Part shown: positions 8,632 to 17,292 of the stretch, one piece after another
Layout of the letters: each line of letters opens with the position of its first letter
Position numbering within the stretch: the stretch's first letter is position 1
Origin: an uncultured Haliea sp.
Lineage (GTDB): Bacteria > Pseudomonadota > Gammaproteobacteria > Pseudomonadales > Halieaceae
NCBI GenBank assembly: GCA_913061145.1
Contig: CAJXUQ010000006.1
Coordinates: 100,276-164,275, forward strand
Direction of reading: 5' to 3'
Length of the DNA: 64,000 nucleotides
The notes under the pieces: model-generated
Told to the model about the DNA's origin: nothing
What the model saw: the letters and a program-made list of their open reading frames with translations, nothing else
Databases searched by the model: none
Translations under genes and position numbers: made by a program

Positions 8632-9531
8632 ATGGCATTGACCCGCGCAACCCTGCTGATCGCACTGATTCGTCTGCTCGCCCGGCTGAGCCTGGCCAGC
8701 GCGCAGCGGCTCGGTGCCCTGCTGGGCGGCCTCGTAAGCCGCTTGCCCAACCGTTCCAGCCGGGTGACGCAGATCAATCTTGCCATCGCCTACCCCGAGC
8801 TCGGCGAGCGCGAGCGCAAGGCCCTGGCGCGGCAGAGCCTCGAGCATACTGGCCGGGTGGCGCTGGAAATTCCGCTGATCTGGGAGTGGCCGGTGGAGCG
8901 CTGCCTGGAACTGGTGCAGGAGATCGAAGGGGAGGAACTGCTCACCGAGGCGAGGGCCGGCGGCAAGGGCCTGCTGCTGCTTGCCCCACATCTCGGGAAC
9001 TGGGAGCTCTGTGGGCTGTACTTTTCTTCCCGCTACCGGATGGCTGCACTCTACAGTCCGCCGTCGCTACCCGGCTTCGAAGACTACATGACCGCGTGCC
9101 GGGGCCGCTTCGGCGGAGAGTATGTTCCTGGAGATCGCCGCGGACTCGCGCGACTGATCGGGCTGCTGCGCGAAGGCGAGGTTTCGGGCATCCTGCCCGA
9201 CCAGAGCCCCCGTTCCGCCGGTAGCGCCTATGCCCCGTTTTTCGGCATGGAGGTGCGCACCATGACACTGGTGAGCAAACTGCTGCAAAAATCCGGCGCG
9301 GTGCCCCTGATGACCTGGTGCCAGCGCCTGCCGAACAGCCGTGGCTTTCGCCTGATCGTGCGGCGTTGTGAGGAGGGCATGGCAGACCCGGATCCCGTGG
9401 TGGCAACGAGCGCACTCAATCGCTCGGTGGAAGCCTGTGTGCGCGAGGCGCCCGAACAGTACCAGTGGGAATACAAACGCTTTCGTCATCGCCCGCCCGG
9501 CCAGCCGGACCCCTACCGCAAGGCGCCCTGA
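8632..9531 (+). CDS. LpxL/LpxM-type acyltransferase (second of a tandem pair)
   Basis: 299 residues from the ATG at 8632; a TTG at 8617 would add five residues. It has a short N-terminal hydrophobic segment, the catalytic HLGNWE motif (HX4E) near residue 118, GILPDQSPR, and the C-terminal EQYQWEYKRFRHRP. It is only moderately similar to its upstream neighbour (HYSSLD there, HLGNWE here), so the pair looks like an old duplication with separate roles in acylating lipid A. It lies 60 bases after the first copy and is probably co-transcribed with it. Confidence 0.85.
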   Translation: MALTRATLLIALIRLLARLSLASAQRLGALLGGLVSRLPNRSSRVTQINLAIAYPELGERERKALARQSLEHTGRVALEIPLIWEWPVERCLELVQEIEGEELLTEARAGGKGLLLLAPHLGNWELCGLYFSSRYRMAALYSPPSLPGFEDYMTACRGRFGGEYVPGDRRGLARLIGLLREGEVSGILPDQSPRSAGSAYAPFFGMEVRTMTLVSKLLQKSGAVPLMTWCQRLPNSRGFRLIVRRCEEGMADPDPVVATSALNRSVEACVREAPEQYQWEYKRFRHRPPGQPDPYRKAP

Positions 9532-9575
9532 CGCCGTGTGCTAAACTGGCCAACCCCACCCGACACGACGCCCGC

Positions 9576-10652
9576 ATGCGCCACTACCTGTTCTTCGTCA
9601 ACCAGCCCTACGCCTACTCCATCCTGCGTCCACTGCAGGCCGAAATCCGTCGCCGCGGCGATGAGGCGGCCTGGTTTGTTGCGGGCTGCAGCACTGCGCC
9701 GTTGCAGGCTGACGAACACCTGCTGCGAACACTGGAAGAAGCGCGCGCCTATCCCGCGGTGGCTACCTTTGTACCCGGCGACTGGGTGCCGCACTTTCTC
9801 CCCGGCATCAAGGTGGAGGTGTTCCATGGTCTGGCGCGCAACAAGCGCGGGCACGCCACGGAGGACGCCAGCGACCATTACACCATTCGCGGCTGGTTCG
9901 ACCTCTATTGCACGCATGCCAGCAACGACACACAGAAATTCTCGGCGCTGGCGGCAGAGCATGGGCACTTCCGCGTTGCCCGCACCGGCTGGCCAAAACT
10001 GGATCCACTGTTCGCCTCGGGCACGCCTGCCGGGCAGCGCCTGCGTGCCAGCGACGAGCCTCCGGTAGTGTTCTACGCCTCCACCTTCAGCCGGGCCATC
10101 ACCTCGGCACCTGCGCTGGAGGGTGTGATCGCCCGGTTGGCAGACTCCGGCAAGTGGCGCTTCATTGTGACCCTGCACCCGAAAATGGACCCGGAGATCG
10201 TCCAGCGCTATCGGGAGATGAGCGGACCCAACCTGCGCTTCGTAGAGAGCAACGCGGATCTGCTGCCGATTCTCCCCGAGGCTGATGTGATGCTCTGCGA
10301 CACCTCCTCCATCATGTTCGAGTTCATGTTCCTCGACCGGCCGGTGGTGACCTACCGCAGCCGCATGGCCGGACCCTGGTTGCTGGATGTACAGGAGGTG
10401 GATGCCGTGGAGCCCGCGCTGGCGCAGGCGCTGGAGCGGCCACCCGCGCTGCTGGAGGCGGCCCGGGCACTGTGTACAGAACTGCACGCGTTTACCGATG
10501 GACATGCCAGCGCCAGGGTACTGGATGCGGTTGATGAGGCGCTCGCTGCCGGACCACCGCCCAAATCCAAACCACTGAACCTGTGGCGCAAGCTGAAGAT
10601 GCGCCGCCGACTGCGCAAGGCGCTCGCCGCTACGGCTCAGTCAGTGCCGTAA
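9576..10652 (+). CDS. CDP-glycerol glycerophosphotransferase family protein
   Basis: 358 residues from the ATG at 9576, following the acyltransferase by 44 bases. The sequence follows the TagF/TarB-like transferase pattern: FHGLARNKRG with the catalytic-type His, a central VVFYASTFSRAITSAPALE, TLHPKMDPEIV, and the acceptor motif LCDTSSIMFEFMFLDRPVVTY. In Gram-positives the family builds teichoic acid. In Gram-negatives it is found in LPS and capsule loci, where it may transfer glycerophosphate or a sugar. The C-terminus is strongly basic (KLKMRRRLRK), suitable for membrane contact. Its last 16 bases overlap the convergent O-antigen-ligase fusion gene. Confidence 0.72.
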   Translation: MRHYLFFVNQPYAYSILRPLQAEIRRRGDEAAWFVAGCSTAPLQADEHLLRTLEEARAYPAVATFVPGDWVPHFLPGIKVEVFHGLARNKRGHATEDASDHYTIRGWFDLYCTHASNDTQKFSALAAEHGHFRVARTGWPKLDPLFASGTPAGQRLRASDEPPVVFYASTFSRAITSAPALEGVIARLADSGKWRFIVTLHPKMDPEIVQRYREMSGPNLRFVESNADLLPILPEADVMLCDTSSIMFEFMFLDRPVVTYRSRMAGPWLLDVQEVDAVEPALAQALERPPALLEAARALCTELHAFTDGHASARVLDAVDEALAAGPPPKSKPLNLWRKLKMRRRLRKALAATAQSVP

Positions 10653-12652
10653 CGGGGGCGATTCCGGGTCCACAGGCCGGCGTATTTGTTGAAACTTACC
10701 TGGGCGTATAGGACGGCTGACAGAAAGCCCACCTGCCCGTCGAGAAAGCCCAGCCTCAACAGATACACGTGCACGAACGTCAACAGGCCGCGGGCCGTGG
10801 GGTAGACCAGCGAGCGCACCCGTTTACCCTGCCGGTGCTTTTCCTGCGCGCCCAGCCAGGCGTACTGGGCGCCCTTCTGCAGCGCATGACCGAAGTCACG
10901 GTGGGTGAAGTGCACCAGCCGCCCGCGCAAGGTGCGCACGCGGCGGTCCGCCGGCAACAGGATTTTTTCGTGCACCAGGGCATCGGAAAAACGCACCCCG
11001 TCGCGCCGGAAAAGGCGTAGTGGTGCACGACCGCTACGCCCAAAATCCAGCCGGGTGCCATAGATGGTCACCGCCCAGGGCAGACAGTAGGCATCCGCAG
11101 ACGGCGCCGCCAGCACGTGGTTGATCTCCGCCGCCAGCCCGGGACTCACCCGCTCGTCCGCATCAATCGATAGCACCCAGTCGCCGCTGGCACGCGCCAG
11201 CGCCCGCTGTTTCTGGATGCCAAAACCGGGCCAGTCCGTCTCGACCACGTGAGGGGTAAATTCGCGTGCGATAGCCACCGTCCGGTCGGCGCTACCACTG
11301 TCGACCACGATGATCTCATCGGCTATTGCGGCCACGGAGGCAAGGCAGGCGCCGATATGCTCCTCTTCGTTCTTGGTGATCACAATTACCGACAGGCTTA
11401 CAGCGCGCTGGCGCGTGCAGGCGCGCCGCAACTCGGTCACCAGTACCGCGCCACAGACCGCCAGCGCGAGCAGGTAAAAGGTGATGAACACGCTGCGCGA
11501 GAACACGGCTTCGGTGAGCCCGAAGACGGCGTACCCCGCGGGCAGCAGCACGCCAATTGAGGCGATAAAGGCCACCGCCGGCTCCGGCGCGCGCAGATGA
11601 CGGGCAAAGACCCGCAGTGGAATCAGCAGCAGCAACAGCCAGCTCAGGCCGCCGAGCAGCCCACGGGTCGCCAGGCTTTGCAACAGGTCGTTGTGGGCAT
11701 GGCTGGTACAGCAATTGAGCACAAATTGCGGCTGGTCCAGCGCGCCCGCCGCGGCCGCCGCCCGCACCGCATCGTGATAGGCATTCAGCCCCCCACCAAA
11801 CCAGGGCTGGGCGACAAACTCAGCCCAGGCAATCTGCCATATGGCCAGACGAGAGGCGGTCTGCACGTCGAAATCGCCCGCCTGCAGACTGATCACGGTT
11901 TCCAGAAAACGTGCGTTGCCAACCACGGTCAGCGTCAGAAACACCAGGCCGGCCAGCACCGCCAGGACACGCTGAGGTGGGCGCATCTGTGGCAACAGCA
12001 CAGCCAGCAACACGGGCAGCGCCAGCACATTGCTCCGGGTCTGGGTAAGCAGTGCAGCCGCCAGCGCGAGACCCGCCAGCACCAGTGCCAGGCTCGCATA
12101 ACCCCTGTGCTGCAAGCGCTGCCAGTACAACGCGGCTGACAGCAACACCGCCGCTGCCAGCAGCGAGAGATTGCCAAGGGTAATGGGGTTGAGCCAGAGC
12201 CCTGCGCGCATGGATTCCCCCGGCGAAGGGGGTGCCGCGAAAAGCAGGCTGGCCACGGTGTGCACCGCAGCACCCAGTGCCATCAGCGCAAAGCCGGCAA
12301 ATACACCACGGGCACTCAGGCCCGACCAGCTGAGGGACAGCACCAGGGGCCAGAAGAGCAGCAGACGAGCGGGGCCGTCCAGCTCCTTGAGACCACGATA
12401 ATCAAAACCACTTGCCGCCCAGTAGAGCAGGAAAATCCCCACCGGGAACCAGCAGGCAAAATGCAGGAGACGGAGTTCGCGCGGCTGTTCCCACCCGCCG
12501 GCGTGAAGTTCCCGGCGCAACGCAGGCAGCGCAGCGGCCAGCGCAAGCAGGATGACGGCGGCGGACAACAGGCTGGAATAAAGCAGAGACCCGGCAAAAC
12601 CGGCGACCGCCAGGCCTGCCAGCACCTGTTGGCCTCGTGCCGATGAAATCAT
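10637..12652 (-). CDS. Fusion: O-antigen ligase (WaaL-like) + GT2 core glycosyltransferase (WaaE/KdtX-like)
   Basis: 671 residues from the ATG at 12652; the longer frame lacks support. Residues 1 to about 418 are a polytopic O-antigen ligase-type protein with roughly ten hydrophobic segments and the periplasmic-loop motif AHNDLLQSLATRGLLGG. Residues 419-671 (from base 11398 down) are a complete GT2 enzyme of the WaaE/LpsA type: SVIVITKNEEEHIGACL, IIVVDSGSADRT, the SIDADER DXD-type motif, and RLFRRDGVRF. No stop or frameshift separates them. The GT2 part should act in the cytoplasm on the inner core and the ligase in the periplasm. An internal GTG/TTG restart just before the GT2 part cannot be excluded. 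Confidence 0.82.
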   Translation of the reverse strand: MISSARGQQVLAGLAVAGFAGSLLYSSLLSAAVILLALAAALPALRRELHAGGWEQPRELRLLHFACWFPVGIFLLYWAASGFDYRGLKELDGPARLLLFWPLVLSLSWSGLSARGVFAGFALMALGAAVHTVASLLFAAPPSPGESMRAGLWLNPITLGNLSLLAAAVLLSAALYWQRLQHRGYASLALVLAGLALAAALLTQTRSNVLALPVLLAVLLPQMRPPQRVLAVLAGLVFLTLTVVGNARFLETVISLQAGDFDVQTASRLAIWQIAWAEFVAQPWFGGGLNAYHDAVRAAAAAGALDQPQFVLNCCTSHAHNDLLQSLATRGLLGGLSWLLLLLIPLRVFARHLRAPEPAVAFIASIGVLLPAGYAVFGLTEAVFSRSVFITFYLLALAVCGAVLVTELRRACTRQRAVSLSVIVITKNEEEHIGACLASVAAIADEIIVVDSGSADRTVAIAREFTPHVVETDWPGFGIQKQRALARASGDWVLSIDADERVSPGLAAEINHVLAAPSADAYCLPWAVTIYGTRLDFGRSGRAPLRLFRRDGVRFSDALVHEKILLPADRRVRTLRGRLVHFTHRDFGHALQKGAQYAWLGAQEKHRQGKRVRSLVYPTARGLLTFVHVYLLRLGFLDGQVGFLSAVLYAQVSFNKYAGLWTRNRPRYGTD

Positions 12653-12778
12653 TGTGTATACTCTCGTCGATCTGCGTAGCCACTGTGGCGAACGCCGACC
12701 CACCGGGGCCGCCAGCCGCGCCGCTACTATAGCGCAGGTGTTCCCGCGGATTCCAACGCCGAGACAGGACCCGGCCCG

Positions 12779-13870
12779 ATGAAAGCGCTTTGTATCACAG
12801 ACTGTGCAGACCGCCCGGAAACGGAGCTGTTCATTCGGCTCGCCCATCGCATGGAACGCTTTGCGATCATGAGCAATCCGGCCGGCCGCTATCACAGCCT
12901 GCTGGTGGACGCAGGGCTCGAGGTGATTCCCCTGAAAATCCGCGGCCGCTTCGATCGCGAGGCAACAGCCCTGATCCGGGATACCGTGTACGCCGGCGAC
13001 TACGACATTGTGCATGCGTTCAATTCACGCGCTGTGACCTGTATGTTGCGCGCCGCAGGCGGGCACCGCGCCCGCCTGCTCGCCTACCGGGGCGTCACGA
13101 CCGGTGTCGGCTATGGCAAGCCGGAAGCCTGGCTGACCTTCCTCAATCCGCGCCTGGACGGGATCCTGTGCGTCGCCGATGCCATCCGGGATGCGCTGCT
13201 GGCCGTGCGCCTGCTCTGGTTGCACCTGCCGCCCGAAAAGCTGAAAACGATCCACAAGGGTCATGAACTTGACTGGTATGACGTGGAGCCGGCGGCGCTG
13301 ACGGAGTTTGGCGTGCCTGAGGATGCCATAACCCTGTGCTGCATCAGCCGCAACAGCGCCAAAAAAGGCGCATTGACCCTGCTTGATGCCTTTGACGCAC
13401 TACCCACCGAGTTGAACAGCCATCTGCTGCTGATCGGCTCTGTGGACAGCAATGCCAGAGTGCGCGAGCGCGCCGCCCGCTGCCGGCACCCCGAGCGCGT
13501 GCACTTTACCGGCTACCGGACTGATGTCACACAGATACTCAGCGCCGCCGATCTGCTGGTGTCAGCCTCGGAAAGCGGCGAAGGCCTGCCGCGGGTTGTC
13601 ATCGAAGCGATGGCGGTGAACACCCCCGTTGTCGCCACTGACGCCGGCGGCACTCGGGAGCTCGTGCTGCACGGTGAAACCGGCCTGCTGGTACCGCAGC
13701 GCAGCCCCGCAGCACTGAGCGCGGCAATCCGTGACGCCCTGCAGGATACTGCGGCTGCGGCACAGCGCGCGAAGAATGCGCGGCGCCGCATCGCAGAGGC
13801 ATTCAATGCCGAGCAGACCGCGGTAAACACCTACGCCTGGTATCAGGAGCGGCTGGCCTCTGCCCCGTAA
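12779..13870 (+). CDS. GT4 glycosyltransferase
   Basis: 363 residues. Two Rossmann-like halves: an N-terminal acceptor domain (IVHAFNSRAV, LLAYRGVTTGVGYGKPEAW) and a C-terminal nucleotide-sugar domain with LCCISRNSAKKGALTLLDAF and the EX7E motif of GT4 enzymes, SGEGLPRVVIEAMAVNTPVV, near residue 265. It is divergent from the O-antigen ligase fusion in the LPS locus, so a role in core or O-chain assembly is likely. The sugar transferred is unknown. Its 3' end overlaps the convergent epimerase gene by 28 bases, which is unusually long. Confidence 0.85.
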   Translation: MKALCITDCADRPETELFIRLAHRMERFAIMSNPAGRYHSLLVDAGLEVIPLKIRGRFDREATALIRDTVYAGDYDIVHAFNSRAVTCMLRAAGGHRARLLAYRGVTTGVGYGKPEAWLTFLNPRLDGILCVADAIRDALLAVRLLWLHLPPEKLKTIHKGHELDWYDVEPAALTEFGVPEDAITLCCISRNSAKKGALTLLDAFDALPTELNSHLLLIGSVDSNARVRERAARCRHPERVHFTGYRTDVTQILSAADLLVSASESGEGLPRVVIEAMAVNTPVVATDAGGTRELVLHGETGLLVPQRSPAALSAAIRDALQDTAAAAQRAKNARRRIAEAFNAEQTAVNTYAWYQERLASAP

Positions 13871-14865
13871 TAGTCTTTATACCAGTCAACAAAACGCGTC
13901 ACGCCCTCGGCAACTCCTGTGCGCGGCGCATAGCCTGTCAGTTCGCGCAACGCGCTGACATCGGCATAGGTTTCGGCAACGTCACCGGGTTGCATGGGCA
14001 GCATGATCTTCTCCGCCCTGCGCCCCAGGCGCTGTTCCAGCAATTCGATGAACTCCAGCAAATGCACCGGGCGCTCACAACCGATGTTGAAAATACGATA
14101 CGGGGCGCTGGAGGTGGCAGGATCGGCAGCCAGGGCATCCCAATCGGGGTTGGGCGCCGGAGGCCTGGCCAGCACGCCCAGAATCCCGTCGACGATGTCC
14201 TCGATAAAGGTGAAGTCGCGCCGGTGTTGTCCGTGGTTGAAGACCTCCAGCGGCTCCCCGGCCAGAATCTTGCGGCAGAAAATCATCGGCGCCATGTCTG
14301 GACGACCCCAGGGGCCATAGACCGTGAAGAAGCGCAGCCCCGTCGTGGGTAACTGGTAGAGATGGCTGTAGGAGTGCGCCATCAACTCATTGGCCTTTTT
14401 CGTGGCGGCGTACAGCGACACCGGGTGGTCCACGCTGTGGCTGACACTGAAGGGCTGACGCGCATTGCTGCCGTAAACGGAGCTGCTACTGGCGTAGACC
14501 AGGTGCTCCACCGGAAAATGCCGGCAACATTCGAGCATATTGCCGAACGCCACCAGGTTGGAGGTCAGGTAGGCCTCGGGGTGCGTCAGTGAGTAGCGCA
14601 CACCCGCCTGCGCGGCCAGGTGAATGACAGCGTCCGGACGGAAATGGCTGAACCAGTCCCGCAGCCGGGCCGCATCAGACAGGCAGAACACGGCCTCGCT
14701 GAAACCCGGTTGAGCCCGCAGGCGCGCGAGACGCGCCTGCTTCAGCGTGACGTCGTAATAGTCATTGAGGTTGTCGATGCCGGCCACCTCGTGTCCCTGC
14801 GCCAGCAACTGCAACGCCGTTTCGCACCCGATAAAGCCGGCTGCGCCGGTGACCAATACCTTCAT
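13843..14865 (-). CDS. NAD-dependent nucleotide-sugar epimerase (UDP-glucuronate 4-epimerase type)
   Basis: 340 residues from the ATG at 14865. Extended SDR: NAD site TGAAGFIG at the N-terminus, YASSSSVYG, and the catalytic YAATKKANE (YX3K), followed by RFFTVYGPWGRPDMAP. This matches UDP-glucuronate 4-epimerases of capsule and LPS loci better than GalE. It would supply UDP-galacturonate for the LPS core. Its start overlaps the kdkA stop as ATGA (14862-14865), so translation is probably coupled to kdkA. It lacks an own ribosome site that would contradict this. Confidence 0.85.
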   Translation of the reverse strand: MKVLVTGAAGFIGCETALQLLAQGHEVAGIDNLNDYYDVTLKQARLARLRAQPGFSEAVFCLSDAARLRDWFSHFRPDAVIHLAAQAGVRYSLTHPEAYLTSNLVAFGNMLECCRHFPVEHLVYASSSSVYGSNARQPFSVSHSVDHPVSLYAATKKANELMAHSYSHLYQLPTTGLRFFTVYGPWGRPDMAPMIFCRKILAGEPLEVFNHGQHRRDFTFIEDIVDGILGVLARPPAPNPDWDALAADPATSSAPYRIFNIGCERPVHLLEFIELLEQRLGRRAEKIMLPMQPGDVAETYADVSALRELTGYAPRTGVAEGVTRFVDWYKDYYGAEASRS

Positions 14866-15593
14866 TGCCTCTCCTGATCTGGCTTCATGGCAGCATAGCC
14901 CTGCATTAACGCTGACCACAGTGCACGCCGCTGCGCTGCCGGGAGCGCATGGCAACGCTTCGCAACCGAACGCTGCAAGCGATCGAGATTGGCCTGCTGC
15001 CAGCGTTGCGCGGGGTGACGCAGCCTGCAGCGGTCAAAATCGATCAACCAGATGCCCTCAGGGGCATGCAGCACGTTGTCGCAGTTCAAGTCCACGTGGT
15101 CCAGGCCCGCTGCATGAAACCTGGCCAAAAGCGCACCGAGCCGCTGCCACAGCTCCGGGTCCCCCACTGCAGGGGACACCGGCAACGGCACCGCCCCGGG
15201 TATGCGGCGCAACAGGATGGCCGCGCGACAGGTGAACAGACCGTCGCGCTCTGCCAGCGCAGCGATAGGTTCCGGCACAGGCAGGTGCATGTCACGCAAG
15301 CGCTGCAGCAGGCGGAACTCGCGCAGCGAACGGCAGCGATTGAAGCCCGTAAACAGGTAACTGCGGTGCGTGATCCGCGCCATCATACCGCCGCGCAGAT
15401 ACTGCCGGAGCACCAGTTCGCCGGCGTCAGCCTGTACAAAAAACGCCCCGCCGCGACCACCGACCGCCACCGGGCGCGCGCGCTCACCCCAGAACTGCGG
15501 CTCCAGCCACGCGGCCTGCACACCGTCTACGGCCGGGTTGCACAGCAACAGGGAGCGATGCCCGGGAACAATGTGCTCTGTCACGCCGCTCAC
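14862..15593 (-). CDS. kdkA: 3-deoxy-D-manno-octulosonate (Kdo) kinase
   Basis: 243 residues with the small eukaryotic-kinase-like fold of KdkA: GGRGGAFFVQ near residue 47, VLRQYLRGGMMAR, the catalytic-loop equivalent DHVDLNCDNVL near residue 165, and the metal-binding IWLIDFDRCR. It phosphorylates the 4-position of Kdo on Kdo-lipid IVA. The LPS context (waaA, heptosyltransferase) agrees. The epimerase gene follows with a 4-base overlap. It is divergent from the GT9 gene across a 129-bp spacer, which must contain promoters for both; a TAGAAT at 15663-15668 is a possible -10 for the plus direction. Confidence 0.9.
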   Translation of the reverse strand: MSGVTEHIVPGHRSLLLCNPAVDGVQAAWLEPQFWGERARPVAVGGRGGAFFVQADAGELVLRQYLRGGMMARITHRSYLFTGFNRCRSLREFRLLQRLRDMHLPVPEPIAALAERDGLFTCRAAILLRRIPGAVPLPVSPAVGDPELWQRLGALLARFHAAGLDHVDLNCDNVLHAPEGIWLIDFDRCRLRHPAQRWQQANLDRLQRSVAKRCHALPAAQRRALWSALMQGYAAMKPDQERQ

Positions 15594-15722
15594 GGCACGT
15601 CAACGTCCTCAGTGCGAGCCGTCACCGGCGGCAGCGGTAAAGACCCCGGCGGGAGACTCGGATAGAATGCATGCAGTGTAGCAATGATGATGCATCAAGC
15701 TCTACCGCCGCTGGAACCCGCG

Positions 15723-16799
15723 ATGTCACAAACGCCACTTCAATCGATTTGCTTGCTGCGCCTGTCAGCCCTGGGCGATGTGACCCATGTGATACCTGTC
15801 GTCTTGAGCCTGCAGGAGCAGCTTCCGGGGGTGGGTATCACCTGGATTATCGGCAAGCTCGAAGCGCGCCTGGTGGGTGACCTGCCGGGGGTGACGTTCA
15901 TCGTCTTCGACAAGCGCGCCGGCTGGCGCGGCTACCGCGACCTGTACAGGACGCTGCGCGGCCAGCGCTTTGATGCCCTGCTGCACATGCAGGTGGCCGC
16001 CCGCGCCAACCTTGTTTCCCTGCTGGTGCGGGCACGCCTGCGGGTCGGGTACGACCGTGCGCGCAGCAAGGACGGGCACGGCCTGTGCATCAACCGGCGC
16101 ATCGCGCCGGCGCCCAGGCAACATGTACGCGATTGCCTGGCCAGTTTTCTGCAACCGCTGGGATTACAACCCGCAGCGCCGCGCTGGCACATCCCGCTGG
16201 ACGAGAAGGACCATGCCTTCGCGCGGCGCCACCTGGCTGCCGACCGGCGCACCCTGGTGATCAGCCCCTGCTCCAGCCATGCCCTGCGCAACTGGCCCGT
16301 AAGCCATTACGCTGCGCTCGCCGATTACGCCGCGGGGACTCACGGCATGCAGGTCATTCTCGTGGGCAGCCCGGCGGCCCATGAGCAGGAAACCTGCGCG
16401 GCCATAGCCGCCGCCATGCAGCAACCCGTCGAGAATATCTGCGGCCAGGACACGCTGAAACAGCTCGCCGCACTGCTGGCCGGTGCCGACCTGCTGGTAG
16501 CGCCGGACACAGGGCCAGCGCATATCGCCAGCAGCGTAGGCACCGATGTGCTGGGACTGTTTGCCGCCAGTAACCCACAGCGTTCCGGCCCCTACAACTC
16601 GCTGCACTGGTGCGTGGACCGCTACCCCGATGCACTGCGCCGCTTCCGCCAGCAGAGCGTTGATGAAGCCCGCTGGGGCGCAAAGGTGGAGGTGCCGGGA
16701 GCCATGGAGCTGGTGACGGTTGCGGATGCCACCGGGAAGCTGGACCAGTGGCTGGCGGCGCAGAAACCGGCGACCGCAGAGTCAGGCAGGCCCCGCTAG
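15723..16799 (+). CDS. LPS heptosyltransferase-like protein (GT9)
   Basis: 358 residues from the ATG at 15723, with an in-frame ATG at 15684 as alternative. GT9 pattern: ICLLRLSALGDVTHVIPVV at the N-terminus, DALLHMQVAARANLVS with the catalytic-region acid, LVISPCSSHALRNWP and the ADP-heptose-binding PDTGPAHIASSVGTDVLGLF near residue 260. It probably adds L-glycero-D-manno-heptose to the inner core. WaaC versus WaaF type cannot be separated by eye. Its stop overlaps that of the convergent DUF6165 gene in a shared CTAG (16796-16799). Confidence 0.85.
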   Translation: MSQTPLQSICLLRLSALGDVTHVIPVVLSLQEQLPGVGITWIIGKLEARLVGDLPGVTFIVFDKRAGWRGYRDLYRTLRGQRFDALLHMQVAARANLVSLLVRARLRVGYDRARSKDGHGLCINRRIAPAPRQHVRDCLASFLQPLGLQPAAPRWHIPLDEKDHAFARRHLAADRRTLVISPCSSHALRNWPVSHYAALADYAAGTHGMQVILVGSPAAHEQETCAAIAAAMQQPVENICGQDTLKQLAALLAGADLLVAPDTGPAHIASSVGTDVLGLFAASNPQRSGPYNSLHWCVDRYPDALRRFRQQSVDEARWGAKVEVPGAMELVTVADATGKLDQWLAAQKPATAESGRPR

Positions 16800-17194
16800 G
16801 CCGTGTAGTCCTGATACGACTTTTCTTCAACAAAGCGCGAGCCCAGCGCCAGGTTGATGGACTTTTTCAGGGCGGCCCGTTTGTCGTTGGTGAAGTACAC
16901 CGAGCGCGCCAGCTCGATGAACGTGGCGCCGAAATCCTGGGCGCGTTCACAATCCCGGATGTCATCCTCGATTACCCAGAGCGCTTCATTGACCGCCTTG
17001 AGCTGCGCCCGCAACTCGGCAATCGCCGACTCATCCGGCACAGCAGCCGCCCATATGCCGTTCAGGGCGTCCAGTTCCGTTTTCACATTGGCGTTCTTGT
17101 CGGGGTCACTGATGCGCTCTGACTTGATTTCCAGAATGGTGATCTTGTCCAGCACCTCGCCAAAAGAAACGGGAACAGTAATAACATCGGTCAT
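16796..17194 (-). CDS. DUF6165 family protein
   Basis: 132 residues from the ATG at 17194. A compact, charged, probably helical protein: VSFGEVLDKITILEIKSERI at the N-terminus, then alternating helices with CERAQDFGATFIELARSVYF and a C-terminal EKSYQDY. There is no signal peptide or membrane segment. The pattern matches DUF6165, a family without known function. It is often met near LPS heptosyltransferase genes, as here, suggesting a cytoplasmic accessory role in LPS or glycan assembly (inference). Confidence 0.75.
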   Translation of the reverse strand: MTDVITVPVSFGEVLDKITILEIKSERISDPDKNANVKTELDALNGIWAAAVPDESAIAELRAQLKAVNEALWVIEDDIRDCERAQDFGATFIELARSVYFTNDKRAALKKSINLALGSRFVEEKSYQDYTA

Positions 17195-17292
17195 ATGAAC
17201 ACTCGCTTGCGGGGAAAAAGGCACGTGGCCCGGGTCAACGTGCATGGCGCTATTCTATGCCAAGCGCGCCGTCCTGCCGACCCCGAAGGACC

